Assembly: GCA_019118565.1 (NCBI GenBank)
Contig: DWYR01000011.1
Span: 1 to 64,000, forward strand
From: Candidatus Alistipes avicola
GTDB lineage: Bacteria > Bacteroidota > Bacteroidia > Bacteroidales > Rikenellaceae
DNA length: 64,000 nt
Direction: 5' to 3'
A program made the translations under genes and the position numbers. Within the stretch, counting starts at the first letter, position 1; the number at the start of each line of letters is the position of its first letter. Below are positions 44,254-52,921 of this stretch, piece after piece. The notes under the pieces were generated by a model that made no database searches, was not told the DNA's origin, and worked only from the letters and a program-made list of their open reading frames with translations.

Positions 44254-45231
44254 TTAATACAATATTATATTTATAATACACAGGCCATATACCATCAGGT
44301 ACAACAGGCTGCCGATCGTTGTTTGGGTCCGAATGAAAGTTTGCGGCATCAGAATGGCGGCTGGGAGCGCGATGATTGCTAACAATCCGGGGGTTGCGCT
44401 GGGTGCGGTGGCCAGTAGTGTCGTTGCCGTAAAGAGGATCATGAGATAGGTCAGTATCCCTTTCGCGCGCAGACTTTGTGTTCGGAAGCAGGCCAGAGAG
44501 AAGAAGATGCCGCAGAGCGTAATGAAAAGAACAACTCCCAGAATGGCCGGGGTGAGTAACGGGGTGTTTTCGAAGATGCGGTATCCGCTGTCCGAGAGGA
44601 AGGCCTTCCACATCCATATGAATGTGTCGGCAAATCCGTTTCCCACTCCCCACGAGATATAGGCGGTGATTAGCAGGGGCAGGATCGCTCCGCACAGGGC
44701 GATGAAGGCCTCGCGGAGGGTACGGCGGAAGCAGAAGGCTGCCGGAAGGAAGAGAATCGGCAGGGGAAGTGCCGGTGCATAGAGCAGCGGAAGAATGCCC
44801 AGAAAGAACGAACCTCGGAAGGCGGGCCCGATGGCATAGCCGGTTCTGTATCCGGACATATAGTTCCGGGTCGAAAGCAGCAGTATGAATGCGGAGAGGA
44901 TCTCGGTCAGGTAATTCTCTCCGAGCAGAATGCCGCAGGCCACGATGCCGTAGAGTGGTATGGCCAGGCTGGTATTGACCGGATAGAGTCCGTAACGTAC
45001 GGTCAAGCGTCCGGTGGTTATCCCGGATAGGAGCAATAGTGTACTGGCGATCAGTTGGGAACAGACGGGGTAACTGTCCTGAAATCGTCGCAACAGACTG
45101 CCCAGCGGGGTAGCGATCTGTGTCCCGATGCCGGCTGTCTGCAGTTCGCCCCAGATGAAGGCGACTGCAATGATGACAAGCAGGGAGAAGACGGCCAGCA
45201 GCAGGGGTTGGCGAACGATATCCGGTCTCAT
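44254..45231 (-). CDS. Uncharacterised multi-pass membrane protein
   Basis: 325 residues from the ATG at 45231; an upstream in-frame ATG adds 34 polar residues that overlap the rnhB promoter region. About ten hydrophobic segments cover the whole length (LLLAVFSLLVIIAVAFIWG, LIASTLLLLSGITTG, GSFFLGILPLLYAPALPLPILFLPAAFCF, TPAILGVVLFITLCGIFFSLAC). It resembles the DUF6427-type membrane proteins of Bacteroidetes, but this is from memory and uncertain. No catalytic motif is recognised. Divergent from rnhB. Confidence 0.7.
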   Translation of the reverse strand: MRPDIVRQPLLLAVFSLLVIIAVAFIWGELQTAGIGTQIATPLGSLLRRFQDSYPVCSQLIASTLLLLSGITTGRLTVRYGLYPVNTSLAIPLYGIVACGILLGENYLTEILSAFILLLSTRNYMSGYRTGYAIGPAFRGSFFLGILPLLYAPALPLPILFLPAAFCFRRTLREAFIALCGAILPLLITAYISWGVGNGFADTFIWMWKAFLSDSGYRIFENTPLLTPAILGVVLFITLCGIFFSLACFRTQSLRAKGILTYLMILFTATTLLATAPSATPGLLAIIALPAAILMPQTFIRTQTTIGSLLYLMVYGLCIINIILY

Positions 45232-45314
45232 TTCGTGTTTTTTGTTATGCAGCGATACAAAAGTAGGAAAAAAGCGGACGGTCTCCGTAAAATATTCCCT
45301 ATTTTTGTCGTGCA

Positions 45315-45911
45315 ATGCTGGAGAATAGTTCACAATATGATCTCTTGGAGGCCGGATGCGACGAGGCCGGGCGCGGATGCCTGGCCGGACCTGTCTTTGC
45401 GGCGGCCGTGATCCTGCCTCCCGATTTCCACCATCCGCTGCTGAACGATTCGAAACAGATGACCGCCCGCCAGCGCGACCTGTTGCGGGGAGTTATCGAA
45501 CGTGAGGCCCTTGCCTGGGCCGTTTCGGCCGTTTCAGCCGAACGGATCGATCAGATCAACATCCTGAATGCCTCGTTCGAGGGGATGACCCGCGCCGTCG
45601 AGCAGCTTGCCCTCCGTCCGGAGTTTCTGGCCATCGACGGCAACCGTTTCCGGACCACCCTTGAGATTCCCTACCGCTGTATTGTCAAGGGGGACGGCAA
45701 GTATGCCGATATTGCGGCAGCCTCCGTGCTGGCCAAGACCCACCGCGATGAGTATATGCTCCGTCTGGCGGCCGAGTTTCCCGAATATGGTTGGGATCGC
45801 AACAAGGGATACCCCACCCGCGAACACCGGTTGGCGATTCTCCAACACGGGCTTACACTCCACCACCGCCTTACGTTCAACCATGAGATCGACCAGTTGT
45901 CGCTTTTCTGA
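45315..45911 (+). CDS. rnhB: Ribonuclease HII
   Basis: 198 residues. Removes RNA, including single ribonucleotides, from DNA hybrids. Seen: [19 protein letters not shown] with the first Asp-Glu pair, [47 protein letters not shown] with catalytic Asp residues, and [17 protein letters not shown]. Complete. TATTTTTG at 45300-45307 is a possible -7 element, only 8 nt from the ATG. Convergent with folE across a perfect terminator. Confidence 0.96.
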   Translation: MLENSSQYDLLEAGCDEAGRGCLAGPVFAAAVILPPDFHHPLLNDSKQMTARQRDLLRGVIEREALAWAVSAVSAERIDQINILNASFEGMTRAVEQLALRPEFLAIDGNRFRTTLEIPYRCIVKGDGKYADIAAASVLAKTHRDEYMLRLAAEFPEYGWDRNKGYPTREHRLAILQHGLTLHHRLTFNHEIDQLSLF

Positions 45912-45929
45912 TCGGCTCTCCAACAAAAT

Positions 45930-45960
45930 AAAAGAGCCCGCTTTGTTGCGGGCTCTTTTG
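45930..45960. terminator. Bidirectional terminator between rnhB and folE
   Basis: A perfect 12-bp stem AAAAGAGCCCGC (45930-45941) / GCGGGCTCTTTT (45948-45959) with a 6-nt loop between convergent genes. Confidence 0.9.
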
Positions 45961-45979
45961 TCTCTGTGGCAACCGAATC

Positions 45980-46582
45980 CTACCGGTATTTGTTGCTGAT
46001 CAGGGTCATGAACTCTTCGCGCGTCGGTGGGTGCGAGAGGAAAACCCCCGTAAAGGCCGAGGTGGTCGTTGCCGAGCTTTGTTTCTCAATGCCGCGCATC
46101 TGCATACACATATGGCTGGCCTCGATCACTACGGCTACCCCCATCGGATTGAGGGCCTCCTGGATACAGTCGCGAATCTGCACGGTCAGGCGCTCCTGAA
46201 CCTGCAGGCGGCGGGCAAAACTCTCCACCACGCGGGCGATCTTCGAGAGTCCCGTGATGTATCCGTTCGGGATGTAGGCGACGTGCGCCTTGCCGTAGAA
46301 GGGCAACATATGGTGTTCGCACATCGAATAGAGTTCGATATCTTTGACCAGCACCATCTGCCGGTACTCCTCCTTGAAGGTGGCCGAGCGGATGATCTCC
46401 ATCGGGTCGTCTTCGTAGCCGTGCGTCAGGAACGACATGGCTTTTGCCACCCTCTCCGGAGTCTTCAGCAACCCCTCGCGCGACGGGTCCTCGCCCAGCA
46501 ACTCGAGAATCGCCTTGTAGTGTTCGCTCAGTTGGGCGATCTTCTCCGGCGAAAATCTTTCTTCTTTTTGGTAGCGTCTCAT
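45980..46582 (-). CDS. folE: GTP cyclohydrolase I
   Basis: 200 residues from the ATG at 46582; the upstream open frame overlaps the rdgB 3' end. Catalyses GTP to dihydroneopterin triphosphate, the first step of folate and pterin synthesis. Seen: [19 protein letters not shown], the zinc-binding [46 protein letters not shown] and the C-terminal Cys-free [11 protein letters not shown]. Metal ligands Cys and His are present. Last gene of the HAD-rdgB-folE operon. Confidence 0.96.
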   Translation of the reverse strand: MRRYQKEERFSPEKIAQLSEHYKAILELLGEDPSREGLLKTPERVAKAMSFLTHGYEDDPMEIIRSATFKEEYRQMVLVKDIELYSMCEHHMLPFYGKAHVAYIPNGYITGLSKIARVVESFARRLQVQERLTVQIRDCIQEALNPMGVAVVIEASHMCMQMRGIEKQSSATTTSAFTGVFLSHPPTREEFMTLISNKYR

Positions 46583-46616
46583 GAATTCTCTGTTAAACAA
46601 ACGCCGCAAAGGTAGA

Positions 46617-47198
46617 TTATTTGGACCGGTTATGCAAGAATTCGACCAATTTCCGCACGGCACGTCCCCGGTGCGAGAGGGCGTTTTTCTCCTCGGCACT
46701 CATCTCTGCATAGGTCTTCGTGCTCCCTTCGGGGATGAAGAGTGGGTCGTATCCGAATCCCTCGTTGCCTGAGGGGCATTGGGCGATGTGTCCTTCGACG
46801 ATCCCCTCGAAGAGGTGTTCCTTGCCATCCAGGATGAGCGAGATCACCGTGCGGAAACGGGCACACCGATTACCTACCCCATCCAGGTTACGGAGCAGCA
46901 GCTGGTTGTTGGCTTCGAAATCGTGCCCGTCCGAAGCGTAGCGGGCCGAGTGTACGCCCGGAGCCCCGCCGAGGGCTTCGACCTCGAGCCCCGTATCGTC
47001 GGCAAAGCAATTGTTGCCGGTGCGTTCATGGATATAGTGTGCCTTCTGCGAGGCGTTCCCTTCGATGGTCTCCTGCTCTTCGGGAATCTCCTCGGTGATC
47101 CCGACCATGCGGGGGGTCGCCAATTCGAACTCCGGGCCCAGGATGGCCTGCACCTCGTTCAGCTTGTGGGTGTTGTTGGTTGCAAAAATGATCTTCAT
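46617..47198 (-). CDS. rdgB: Non-canonical purine NTP pyrophosphatase (RdgB/HAM1)
   Basis: 193 residues. Removes ITP, dITP and XTP from the nucleotide pool. Seen: [23 protein letters not shown]-type block ([15 protein letters not shown]), [52 protein letters not shown] and [12 protein letters not shown]. Complete; 12 nt after the HAD gene and 34 nt before folE. Confidence 0.95.
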   Translation of the reverse strand: MKIIFATNNTHKLNEVQAILGPEFELATPRMVGITEEIPEEQETIEGNASQKAHYIHERTGNNCFADDTGLEVEALGGAPGVHSARYASDGHDFEANNQLLLRNLDGVGNRCARFRTVISLILDGKEHLFEGIVEGHIAQCPSGNEGFGYDPLFIPEGSTKTYAEMSAEEKNALSHRGRAVRKLVEFLHNRSK

Positions 47199-47210
47199 GG
47201 CGATTTTCGG

Positions 47211-48053
47211 TTAGTTCCGGGGCGTTTCGAGTTGCTCCAGACGGTAGTCGGTTGCAATCTTGTCGATGATCGTCTTGACAAGGGTGTCCATCTCGGACCC
47301 TTCCGTGTAGTCGGCCGGACAGACGTGGTTCACGCGGTTGTCCCGCAGCAGTTCGTTCATCTCGCGTCGGGCATTGCGCTCGTCCGGGTTGTAGACCGCG
47401 ATCGAGTGGCCGCCGAAATTCTTGACCAGACGCATACAGGGAATATCGGTCGTGCCGTCGCCGACGTAGATGATCCGGCGGAACGGAACGGGACGTTTGT
47501 CCTCCTCGATGTACTTGTTTACCAGCTTGCTGTCATAGACCGACTCGACTCCCTTGTTGATCTTGAACATGAACTGGGTCTTGTTCGTATAGTTGACCGC
47601 CACGGCAGGCCAGTAGGCGATACCGTCCACGTCGTAAAGGAACGAGCAGGCGTAGATCTTGCGGAACTCGTGGGCGATCTCCGTCCCCTCGATGATCTCC
47701 TTCAGGCCGGAGGAGTTGATGTAGTGGACGATGTGAACCCCGTGTGCGGTGCCGTAGGCGTTGATGCGGCCGAACCACTCCTTCACGCCGTTGAAGAGGG
47801 TGATGTGGCGCCCCGACTCCTGGAATGCCTCGCGGCGCAGGGAGAGCCCCTTCGAGCGGGCAGCCTGGATCATGCGGGCCATATAGGCCAGGATCATGTC
47901 GGCATCCTGTTCCCGGGCCAGTTCGTTGGATTCGCTCCAAAACTCCTTGTTGCTCTTCCCGACGGCGGGAATGAAGTCATACTCCTGCATATTGCCCGGA
48001 GCCAGCGTGCCGTCGAAATCATAGACGAGCGCTACGGTCGGTTGTTGATTCAT
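47211..48053 (-). CDS. HAD-superfamily hydrolase
   Basis: 280 residues from the ATG at 48053, chosen because HAD motif I then lies near the N-terminus (ALVYDFDGTLAPGNMQEYDF, Asp13 and Asp15). Motif II Ser/Thr is in HIVHYINSSGLK. Motif III Lys lies in the FKINKGVESVYD region, and motif IV is IIYVGDGTTDIPCM. Likely a phosphatase, substrate unknown; the DGTTDIPCM ending resembles phosphoserine-phosphatase-type HADs. First gene of an operon with rdgB and folE, which hints at nucleotide or small-metabolite clean-up but does not prove it. Confidence 0.85.
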   Translation of the reverse strand: MNQQPTVALVYDFDGTLAPGNMQEYDFIPAVGKSNKEFWSESNELAREQDADMILAYMARMIQAARSKGLSLRREAFQESGRHITLFNGVKEWFGRINAYGTAHGVHIVHYINSSGLKEIIEGTEIAHEFRKIYACSFLYDVDGIAYWPAVAVNYTNKTQFMFKINKGVESVYDSKLVNKYIEEDKRPVPFRRIIYVGDGTTDIPCMRLVKNFGGHSIAVYNPDERNARREMNELLRDNRVNHVCPADYTEGSEMDTLVKTIIDKIATDYRLEQLETPRN

Positions 48054-48137
48054 GGGTTGCGATGATTGGTTGCACGGATGAAGCCCGAGCAAGGAGCCGG
48101 ACATGCGGGCTCTTTTGCCGGAAGCATCCTGTTGCTA

Positions 48138-48145
48138 CAAAGGTA
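48138..48145 (-). promoter_or_regulatory. Candidate -7 element of the HAD-rdgB-folE operon
   Basis: Minus-strand TACCTTTG matches TAnnTTTG, 85 nt upstream of the HAD start. The leader contains an AGCCCG / CGGGCT hairpin (about 48091-48114). No -33 TTG. Confidence 0.4.
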
Positions 48146-48179
48146 GGAAAAAACCCGTTTATTTTGATTGTGGGGCGGA

Positions 48180-48225
48180 AAAATGAACGAACGGGCATAA
48201 TCTCTTATAGAAGAGAGCCCGTTCG
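48180..48225 (-). terminator. Terminator after rplY-pth
   Basis: A 9-bp stem CGAACGGGC / GCCCGTTCG (48188-48196 / 48217-48225), whose loop can form a second short stem, followed on the minus strand by a T-rich run. It directly follows the pth stop. Confidence 0.7.
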
Positions 48226-48227
48226 AT

Positions 48228-48791
48228 TTATTTTTTGTTAAATAGATTCATCGTGCGTTCTGGTCCGACCGATGCGAACGACAGAATCGCGTCTCCGAAG
48301 TACTTGAGGCACTCTGGCATTTCGCGCCGCTCCTCTTCGGTCCATTGTCCCAGGACGTAATCCACCTGATGACCGCGCGGGAAGTCGCCTCCGATGCCGA
48401 AGCGGATGCGGTTGTAATCCTCGCCTCCGATACATTCGGTGATGCTTTTCAGTCCGTTATGCCCTCCGGCGCTCCCTTTGGTACGCATCCGGAAGGCGCC
48501 GAACGGGAGGGCGATGTCGTCGACGATGACCAGCAGGTTCTCCCGCGGGATCTTCTCCTGGTCGAGCCAGTAGCGGACTGCCTTGCCCGAGAGGTTCATG
48601 TAGGTCGAGGGTTTGAGCAGTACAAGGGTTCGCCCCTTGTGGCGCAACTCGGCCACATCGCCGTATCGGCCGGTGGTAAAAGAGATGTTGGATGCCTCGG
48701 CCAAGGCATCCAACACTTTGAATCCAATGTTGTGTCGGGTATCGGCATATTCGGCGCCGATATTTCCCAGACCAACGATCAGGTATTTCAT
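48228..48791 (-). CDS. pth: Peptidyl-tRNA hydrolase
   Basis: 187 residues. Recycles peptidyl-tRNA released from stalled ribosomes. Seen: LIVGLGNIGAEYADTRHNIGFKVLD with catalytic His20, LLKPSTYMNLSGKAV, VIVDDIALPFGAFRMRTKGSAGGHNGLKSI and RIRFGIGG. Complete. It lies 19 nt after rplY on the same strand, the usual L25-Pth pairing. Confidence 0.96.
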   Translation of the reverse strand: MKYLIVGLGNIGAEYADTRHNIGFKVLDALAEASNISFTTGRYGDVAELRHKGRTLVLLKPSTYMNLSGKAVRYWLDQEKIPRENLLVIVDDIALPFGAFRMRTKGSAGGHNGLKSITECIGGEDYNRIRFGIGGDFPRGHQVDYVLGQWTEEERREMPECLKYFGDAILSFASVGPERTMNLFNKK

Positions 48792-48810
48792 CGAAACGAT
48801 CGGTTAGAGA

Positions 48811-49380
48811 CTATTTCGCATCAGCGGCACCACGCGAAGCACGGGTTACACGAACTGCGCAGACAGCCGTCGTGGCCGGAGTGATGAATTTCAGACCGTC
48901 GAAATCCAGGTCGCCTACGAAGATCGTCTTGCCGACGCCCAGCGACGTTACGTCGATCTCCAACTCGTCGGGCAGCTTGTCCAGCATACCGCTTACGATC
49001 AGCTTGCGGGTAGCCAGCTGCAGTTTACCACCGACTTTCACACCCTCTGCGTTACCGGTCAGACGTACCGGGATAGCGATTACGACGGGTTTGTCGTTCT
49101 GTACGCGGTAGAAGTCCATGTGGAGGATCTCCTCGCGAACAGGGTGGAACTGAGTCTCGCGCAGAACAACCGGTTCGGTTTTGCCGTCGATGTTCAGCTC
49201 GACGATATAGGAGTTAGGGGTGTAAACGAGCGGTTTGATAGCTCTCGGATCTACCGAAAAAGCAACCGTTTCGCCTCCGCCATAGAGAACGCATGGAATC
49301 ATACCTTCGCGACGAATCGCCTTTGCCGCCTTTTTGCCGAACTGGTCGCGCTTTACGGCGTTAATTTGGATAGTTTTCAT
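48811..49380 (-). CDS. rplY: 50S ribosomal protein L25/general stress protein Ctc
   Basis: 189 residues, the long CTC form: N-terminal 5S rRNA-binding L25 domain about 1-92 (INAVKRDQFGKKAAKAIRREGMIPCVLYGGGE, REIQ-like FHPVREEILHMDFYRV) and C-terminal TL5-type beta domain about 95-180 (IPVRLTGNAEGVKVGGKLQL, LEIDVTSLGVGKTIFV). A complete promoter and a hairpin lie in its 5' region. It immediately follows the phage-like gene block on the same strand. Confidence 0.96.
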   Translation of the reverse strand: MKTIQINAVKRDQFGKKAAKAIRREGMIPCVLYGGGETVAFSVDPRAIKPLVYTPNSYIVELNIDGKTEPVVLRETQFHPVREEILHMDFYRVQNDKPVVIAIPVRLTGNAEGVKVGGKLQLATRKLIVSGMLDKLPDELEIDVTSLGVGKTIFVGDLDFDGLKFITPATTAVCAVRVTRASRGAADAK

Positions 49381-49420
49381 AGTGTTTTGAAATTTAATGT
49401 GTTACCTTGGGCACTACTCA

Positions 49421-49443
49421 GTCTGCATCCGTATCGTGCAGAC
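49421..49443 (-). promoter_or_regulatory. Hairpin in the rplY leader
   Basis: A perfect 7-bp dyad, GTCTGCA / TGCAGAC, with a 9-nt loop within the 5' untranslated region of rplY. Ribosomal-protein autoregulation is possible but unproven. Confidence 0.35.
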
Positions 49444-49463
49444 CCCATGTGTGCTTGCGGGGG

Positions 49464-49493
49464 CAAAGGTAACGATTTCTTTCCAAAAAACAA
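49464..49493 (-). promoter_or_regulatory. Promoter of rplY-pth
   Basis: Minus strand: TTG at 49493-49491 (part of TTTG), a 19-nt spacer and TACCTTTG at 49471-49464. It starts only 38 nt past the stop of the last phage-like gene, and no terminator lies between. Confidence 0.7.
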
Positions 49494-49530
49494 ATATCCA
49501 GGCTGTTTGCTCTTCGCCACCGACCGGAAT

Positions 49531-50004
49531 TTATCGTTTGAGGACGAAGCCTCCGCCGATCAGCATCCGGTGCAGGATGTTCTGCTTGGGATCGTACTCG
49601 GGGTAGTCGGCGGCGTGACGGTCCAGATGGTCCGAAAGGCTCTCGAGCAGGGTCGTGAGGCGGGTGCGCAGCGAGCGTCGTGCGGCGAGGAGTTGCTCCC
49701 GGTCGGGAGGTTGGGCGACGGAGGTGTGGGGTGTAACCGTTCCTCCTATGCCGGGACGGATGTCGAGCGAGGGTTGGACCAGAAGCCGGACGGCCAGGGC
49801 GGCGGCCGGTGCCGCATAGTTGCTGCGCAGATCGGGATAGGCGCCGTCAATCAGTTCTTGCCAGAGCGCCTCGCCCGTTACGGGAATCAGATAGCGCATT
49901 TCGGCAGCTGTAATATCAGCCGTGCCGATCGCCTCGGCGGGGAAGTAGCCGCTGTCGTGAAAAGCGAGGTCAATGACCTCTTGCGGAGTGAGAAGTTGGG
50001 GCAT
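49531..50004 (-). CDS. Phage-like head-tail connector protein (DUF6712-like)
   Basis: 157 residues. The N-terminus MPQLLTPQEVIDLAFHDSGYFP with the all-helical start and the RYLIPVTGEALWQELIDGAY segment resembles connector/adaptor proteins (DUF6712 family) encoded beside portal genes in Bacteroidetes phages. Residues 45-100 include AAPAAALAVRLLVQPSLD and a TPHTSVAQPPDREQLLAARR stretch. It lies 3 nt after the portal gene and is the last gene of the block. Function is assigned by family resemblance and position. Confidence 0.6.
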   Translation of the reverse strand: MPQLLTPQEVIDLAFHDSGYFPAEAIGTADITAAEMRYLIPVTGEALWQELIDGAYPDLRSNYAAPAAALAVRLLVQPSLDIRPGIGGTVTPHTSVAQPPDREQLLAARRSLRTRLTTLLESLSDHLDRHAADYPEYDPKQNILHRMLIGGGFVLKR

Positions 50005-50007
50005 GGC

Positions 50008-51231
50008 TTATTCGATGTTTGCGGTGGATGAATCGGAAAGTTGGGCCAGAAAGATCTGCTGCCGCTCATCGAGCGGATCGTAATCCAGGCCGTCGGCCTT
50101 GCGGGCCTCCCAGACCTTCATGTAAGCGGGTTTGGTGCGGGTTGGCGGACAGTTGACGATTGCCAGTGACGAGGCATCGATCTCCAGAATGCGGTGGATC
50201 ACTTCGCGGATCGGTTCCATCAGTTCGGTCTGCTTGCCCAGAATCACCGTGTTGAGTGCGATTTCGTATTCGTGCAGGATGCGCTCGGCACTGAACCCAG
50301 AGGTGTATTCGAGTCCGCTCAGGGTGCGGAACCACGAGTGGGCGATTACGATATCGGAGGTGGCCTGTTCGTGCAGACTTTTCCAGTCGCCTTCGTTTTG
50401 GGAGGTGATCGGGATAAAGCGTGAATTGTCCTGCTCGGCCCCGTCGCGCAACACGAACATCACCTGACCGGGGTTGCCGGCAAACTTCTCCTCGGCCGTA
50501 CGCATGATCCGCTCGGCCTGTAGTTCGTCTTCGGCCGTGCTGTCGAGCATCATGACACCCGAAAGCTGGAACGAGTTGTCGAGCCGCGAGATGTTCCACC
50601 GGTCGGTCTTGTAGGCGATGGCCGAGACGTTCATTCCGGCGATGTAGGTCGGTATGCCGTAGTGTTCGAACAGGGGTTCGTAATCCTTGTAGTGGATCAT
50701 GGAGCGCAGAGACCCATCTTGTTGCTCTTCGAAGAGGGGGTAGAGTGGCAGTGAATGAGTTTCTTCGGTTCGGAAATGGCTCCAGTCGTGGTGTAGCAGC
50801 ACGTGTCGGGAATCTTTGGCCAGGCGGCAGCGGGAGGCATCCTGGTGGTAAAGGGCCAGAAACGAGTGTTGGTCGTCGGTTATGATCTCCAGGAAGGCAT
50901 TGCCGAAGAGCATTTTGTCGAAGGCCAGTTTGTTGACGACCTGGCGCAGCGATTCGTTCTCCCCGTTGACCCGATTGATGAAAGAGCCCAATAGCGGAAT
51001 CTCCGGATCGAAGACAAACCCGCGTCCGGAGATATAGTCCGCCTTGTCGTTGATGATGCGGCGGTGGATCGTCGAGCGGCGCGACATGAGCGCCAGTGCC
51101 GCCGGGAAGAGATTGTCGTCACCCCACCGCCAGAACTGATCGCTTTCGACCCGTCCGGGCTTGATGGCGATGAAGGGATCTTCGCGATGGATGGCCCGCA
51201 CGAGGGTCGTTTTCTGTGTTTTTTTGTTCAT
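50008..51231 (-). CDS. Phage-type portal protein
   Basis: 407 residues. A portal forms the dodecameric DNA gate at one capsid vertex. The N-terminal block with WRWGDDNLFPAALALMSRRS, HRRIINDKADYISGRGFVF and FDKMLFGNAFLEIITDD, and the C-terminal GLEYTSGFSAERILHEYEIA with the helical EPIREVIHRILEID, follow the layout of small Bacteroidetes phage portals. It appears intact, though somewhat short. It is transcribed after the capsid and protease genes, the reverse of the usual order. No terminase large subunit is found in the window. Confidence 0.75.
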   Translation of the reverse strand: MNKKTQKTTLVRAIHREDPFIAIKPGRVESDQFWRWGDDNLFPAALALMSRRSTIHRRIINDKADYISGRGFVFDPEIPLLGSFINRVNGENESLRQVVNKLAFDKMLFGNAFLEIITDDQHSFLALYHQDASRCRLAKDSRHVLLHHDWSHFRTEETHSLPLYPLFEEQQDGSLRSMIHYKDYEPLFEHYGIPTYIAGMNVSAIAYKTDRWNISRLDNSFQLSGVMMLDSTAEDELQAERIMRTAEEKFAGNPGQVMFVLRDGAEQDNSRFIPITSQNEGDWKSLHEQATSDIVIAHSWFRTLSGLEYTSGFSAERILHEYEIALNTVILGKQTELMEPIREVIHRILEIDASSLAIVNCPPTRTKPAYMKVWEARKADGLDYDPLDERQQIFLAQLSDSSTANIE

Positions 51232-51332
51232 GTTGTCTTTGTTTTGGAACGTTTGTGCGAATTACCGATTCCGGTGATCGGACGATCTTTTTAAAACGGG
51301 AACCGGATTCCCCGGCTCCCGTTTCCCGGTGG

Positions 51333-51833
51333 TTACGCCTCCTTTGCAAGGAGGCTTGATGCCGTGTCCTCACTCGTGAAAAAAAGGGTGAGCGTTGGCC
51401 TTGCAAGGGGCTTTTCTCCCGTGTCGAGCTTCTTCTCCTGTAGTCTCAGGGGTTGCTCTTTTTCAAACCGTTCGGACCATCCGGTGAGCAGTGTTGTACC
51501 GGCCGTGGTCTCGATCCGGGCTGCGACACCCTCTTCAGCCATACGTGTTTCCCATAAAGCCTCTTGATTGCGGACCTCTTCGGGATCACAGACAAGCGTG
51601 AGGATGTGTCGGATGCGGGGAATCCCGTTATCGCAGAGGAGCTCTTCCCGGTAAGAAGAACGATCTTCCAGAATCGGCCACTCGATACTCTCGGCTCCTT
51701 TACGGAGGGTGATCCCGGTGCATTTGCCATTTGAGATCTGAACCGAGTCGATGCCGGAGATCGGGATCAACCGGACGGCTTCGATCCCGCCGGCCGGTTT
51801 GATCGTTCGTCCGCTGTTATTGGCTGTCTTCAT
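51333..51833 (-). CDS. Unknown protein of the phage-like block
   Basis: 166 residues from the ATG at 51833, which lies 2 nt after the capsid stop; an upstream in-frame ATG would overlap the capsid gene by about 60 nt. Predicted beta-rich: GIEAVRLIPISGIDSVQI, RHILTLVCDPEEV, TTAGTTLLTGWSERFEKEQPLRL, TLTLFFTSEDTASSLL. No family is recognised. Position between capsid and portal suggests a head-associated protein (decoration or closure), but this is inference. Confidence 0.7.
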   Translation of the reverse strand: MKTANNSGRTIKPAGGIEAVRLIPISGIDSVQISNGKCTGITLRKGAESIEWPILEDRSSYREELLCDNGIPRIRHILTLVCDPEEVRNQEALWETRMAEEGVAARIETTAGTTLLTGWSERFEKEQPLRLQEKKLDTGEKPLARPTLTLFFTSEDTASSLLAKEA

Positions 51834-51835
51834 GA

Positions 51836-52834
51836 TTACGACAGGGTTTCTTCCCGGACGGCCATCGAGATCAGCGCATCGTCGAGAATCTCGCATCCGG
51901 CCATGAATACGGCGCGTTGACGGTTCTCCATCTCGTCGGGGTTATACCACATACGTACTTCGTTGCCGGGGAAATCGGCCGTATTGACGGCGAGTGCGAG
52001 GTTGCGGCGGTCGGTCAGAATACAGAATGACTGAGGAATGACTTTTGATCCGTACAGCGAGGAGAGATAGTAGTAGAGGTTGGGATCGACGACCGGAATG
52101 CCGTGGTACGAGAGGGTCTGTCGACCGTTCATGTAGTCTTGATAGGCACCTTCGGTTCCCAGACTGTCGAGGTGTTGCTCATAGGCCTGATATACGTCGG
52201 CAGAGACGAAATATACGAGATTCCCGTCTGCTTTCAGACTTTTCAGCCGCTCGTTCGATTCTACCCAAACTTCATTGAAAATATCGACGGATTTCGAAGG
52301 GGTGGAGATATCGTCTTGCGAATACTGCGTGAGGAACCCGACGGTTTTTGCATAGGCCAATGCAAGTTTCAGGAAGCCGTCGAAAGTGTTGTATCCCGAT
52401 TCGGCATCGGTGTCTCCAACCCACATGGTGGCGCGGATGGCTTCTGCGATAGCATGTCTGAAAAGGGTCGTTTCCGCCTCTTCGAGTTCGGTGCCGGTCA
52501 GATCCTCCATATTCACATCGGCGCGATTGGTGATCAGCTCATAGACCAGCGAGAAGTAGTCTGCTGCCGAATAACCCATCTCTGCCTTGACGCGGTGGAG
52601 GGGGATGGTCTTTTGCAATTTCTTGGAGACGGAGTCGCCGCTCCAGCCTGCCGAGGTGAATTTCTGTAGGATATTTTCTTTGGGTTCCCACATCTGTACC
52701 GTCGTCGGTACCGGCATATTGTAGAGAACCCTTACGCCCAGTTCGGTGGCGGACGGACCGCTTAACATCGGGCGGAAGAAGATGGTTTCAAGATTTTTGC
52801 CGGTGTAGGTTTTGGCATTTTCCAGTGCACTCAT
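51836..52834 (-). CDS. Probable major capsid protein
   Basis: 332 residues, an appropriate size for an HK97-fold shell subunit. The alternation of helical and beta segments (LITNRADVNMEDLTGTELEEAETTLF, FNEVWVESNERLKSLKADGNLVYFVSADVY) and the C-terminal part, PVVDPNLYYYLSS then FCILTDRRNLALAVNTADFPGNEVRMWYN, resembles capsid A-domain and strand patterns seen in phages. It is adjacent to the ClpP-type protease and near the portal, as expected. No homology search was possible, so the assignment is by context and pattern. Confidence 0.65.
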   Translation of the reverse strand: MSALENAKTYTGKNLETIFFRPMLSGPSATELGVRVLYNMPVPTTVQMWEPKENILQKFTSAGWSGDSVSKKLQKTIPLHRVKAEMGYSAADYFSLVYELITNRADVNMEDLTGTELEEAETTLFRHAIAEAIRATMWVGDTDAESGYNTFDGFLKLALAYAKTVGFLTQYSQDDISTPSKSVDIFNEVWVESNERLKSLKADGNLVYFVSADVYQAYEQHLDSLGTEGAYQDYMNGRQTLSYHGIPVVDPNLYYYLSSLYGSKVIPQSFCILTDRRNLALAVNTADFPGNEVRMWYNPDEMENRQRAVFMAGCEILDDALISMAVREETLS

Positions 52835-52921
52835 AATAAAAAGATATAAAGTTGATTGATTGAATGAAATTCCGACTCTGCCTGGGGCTCGTTGTCGACG
52901 GGATGCCCGTGCAGGTTGCGG

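Noticed and set aside
46779..48065. 428-codon open frame on the plus strand
   Set aside because: Opposite rdgB and the HAD gene, both with clear motifs.
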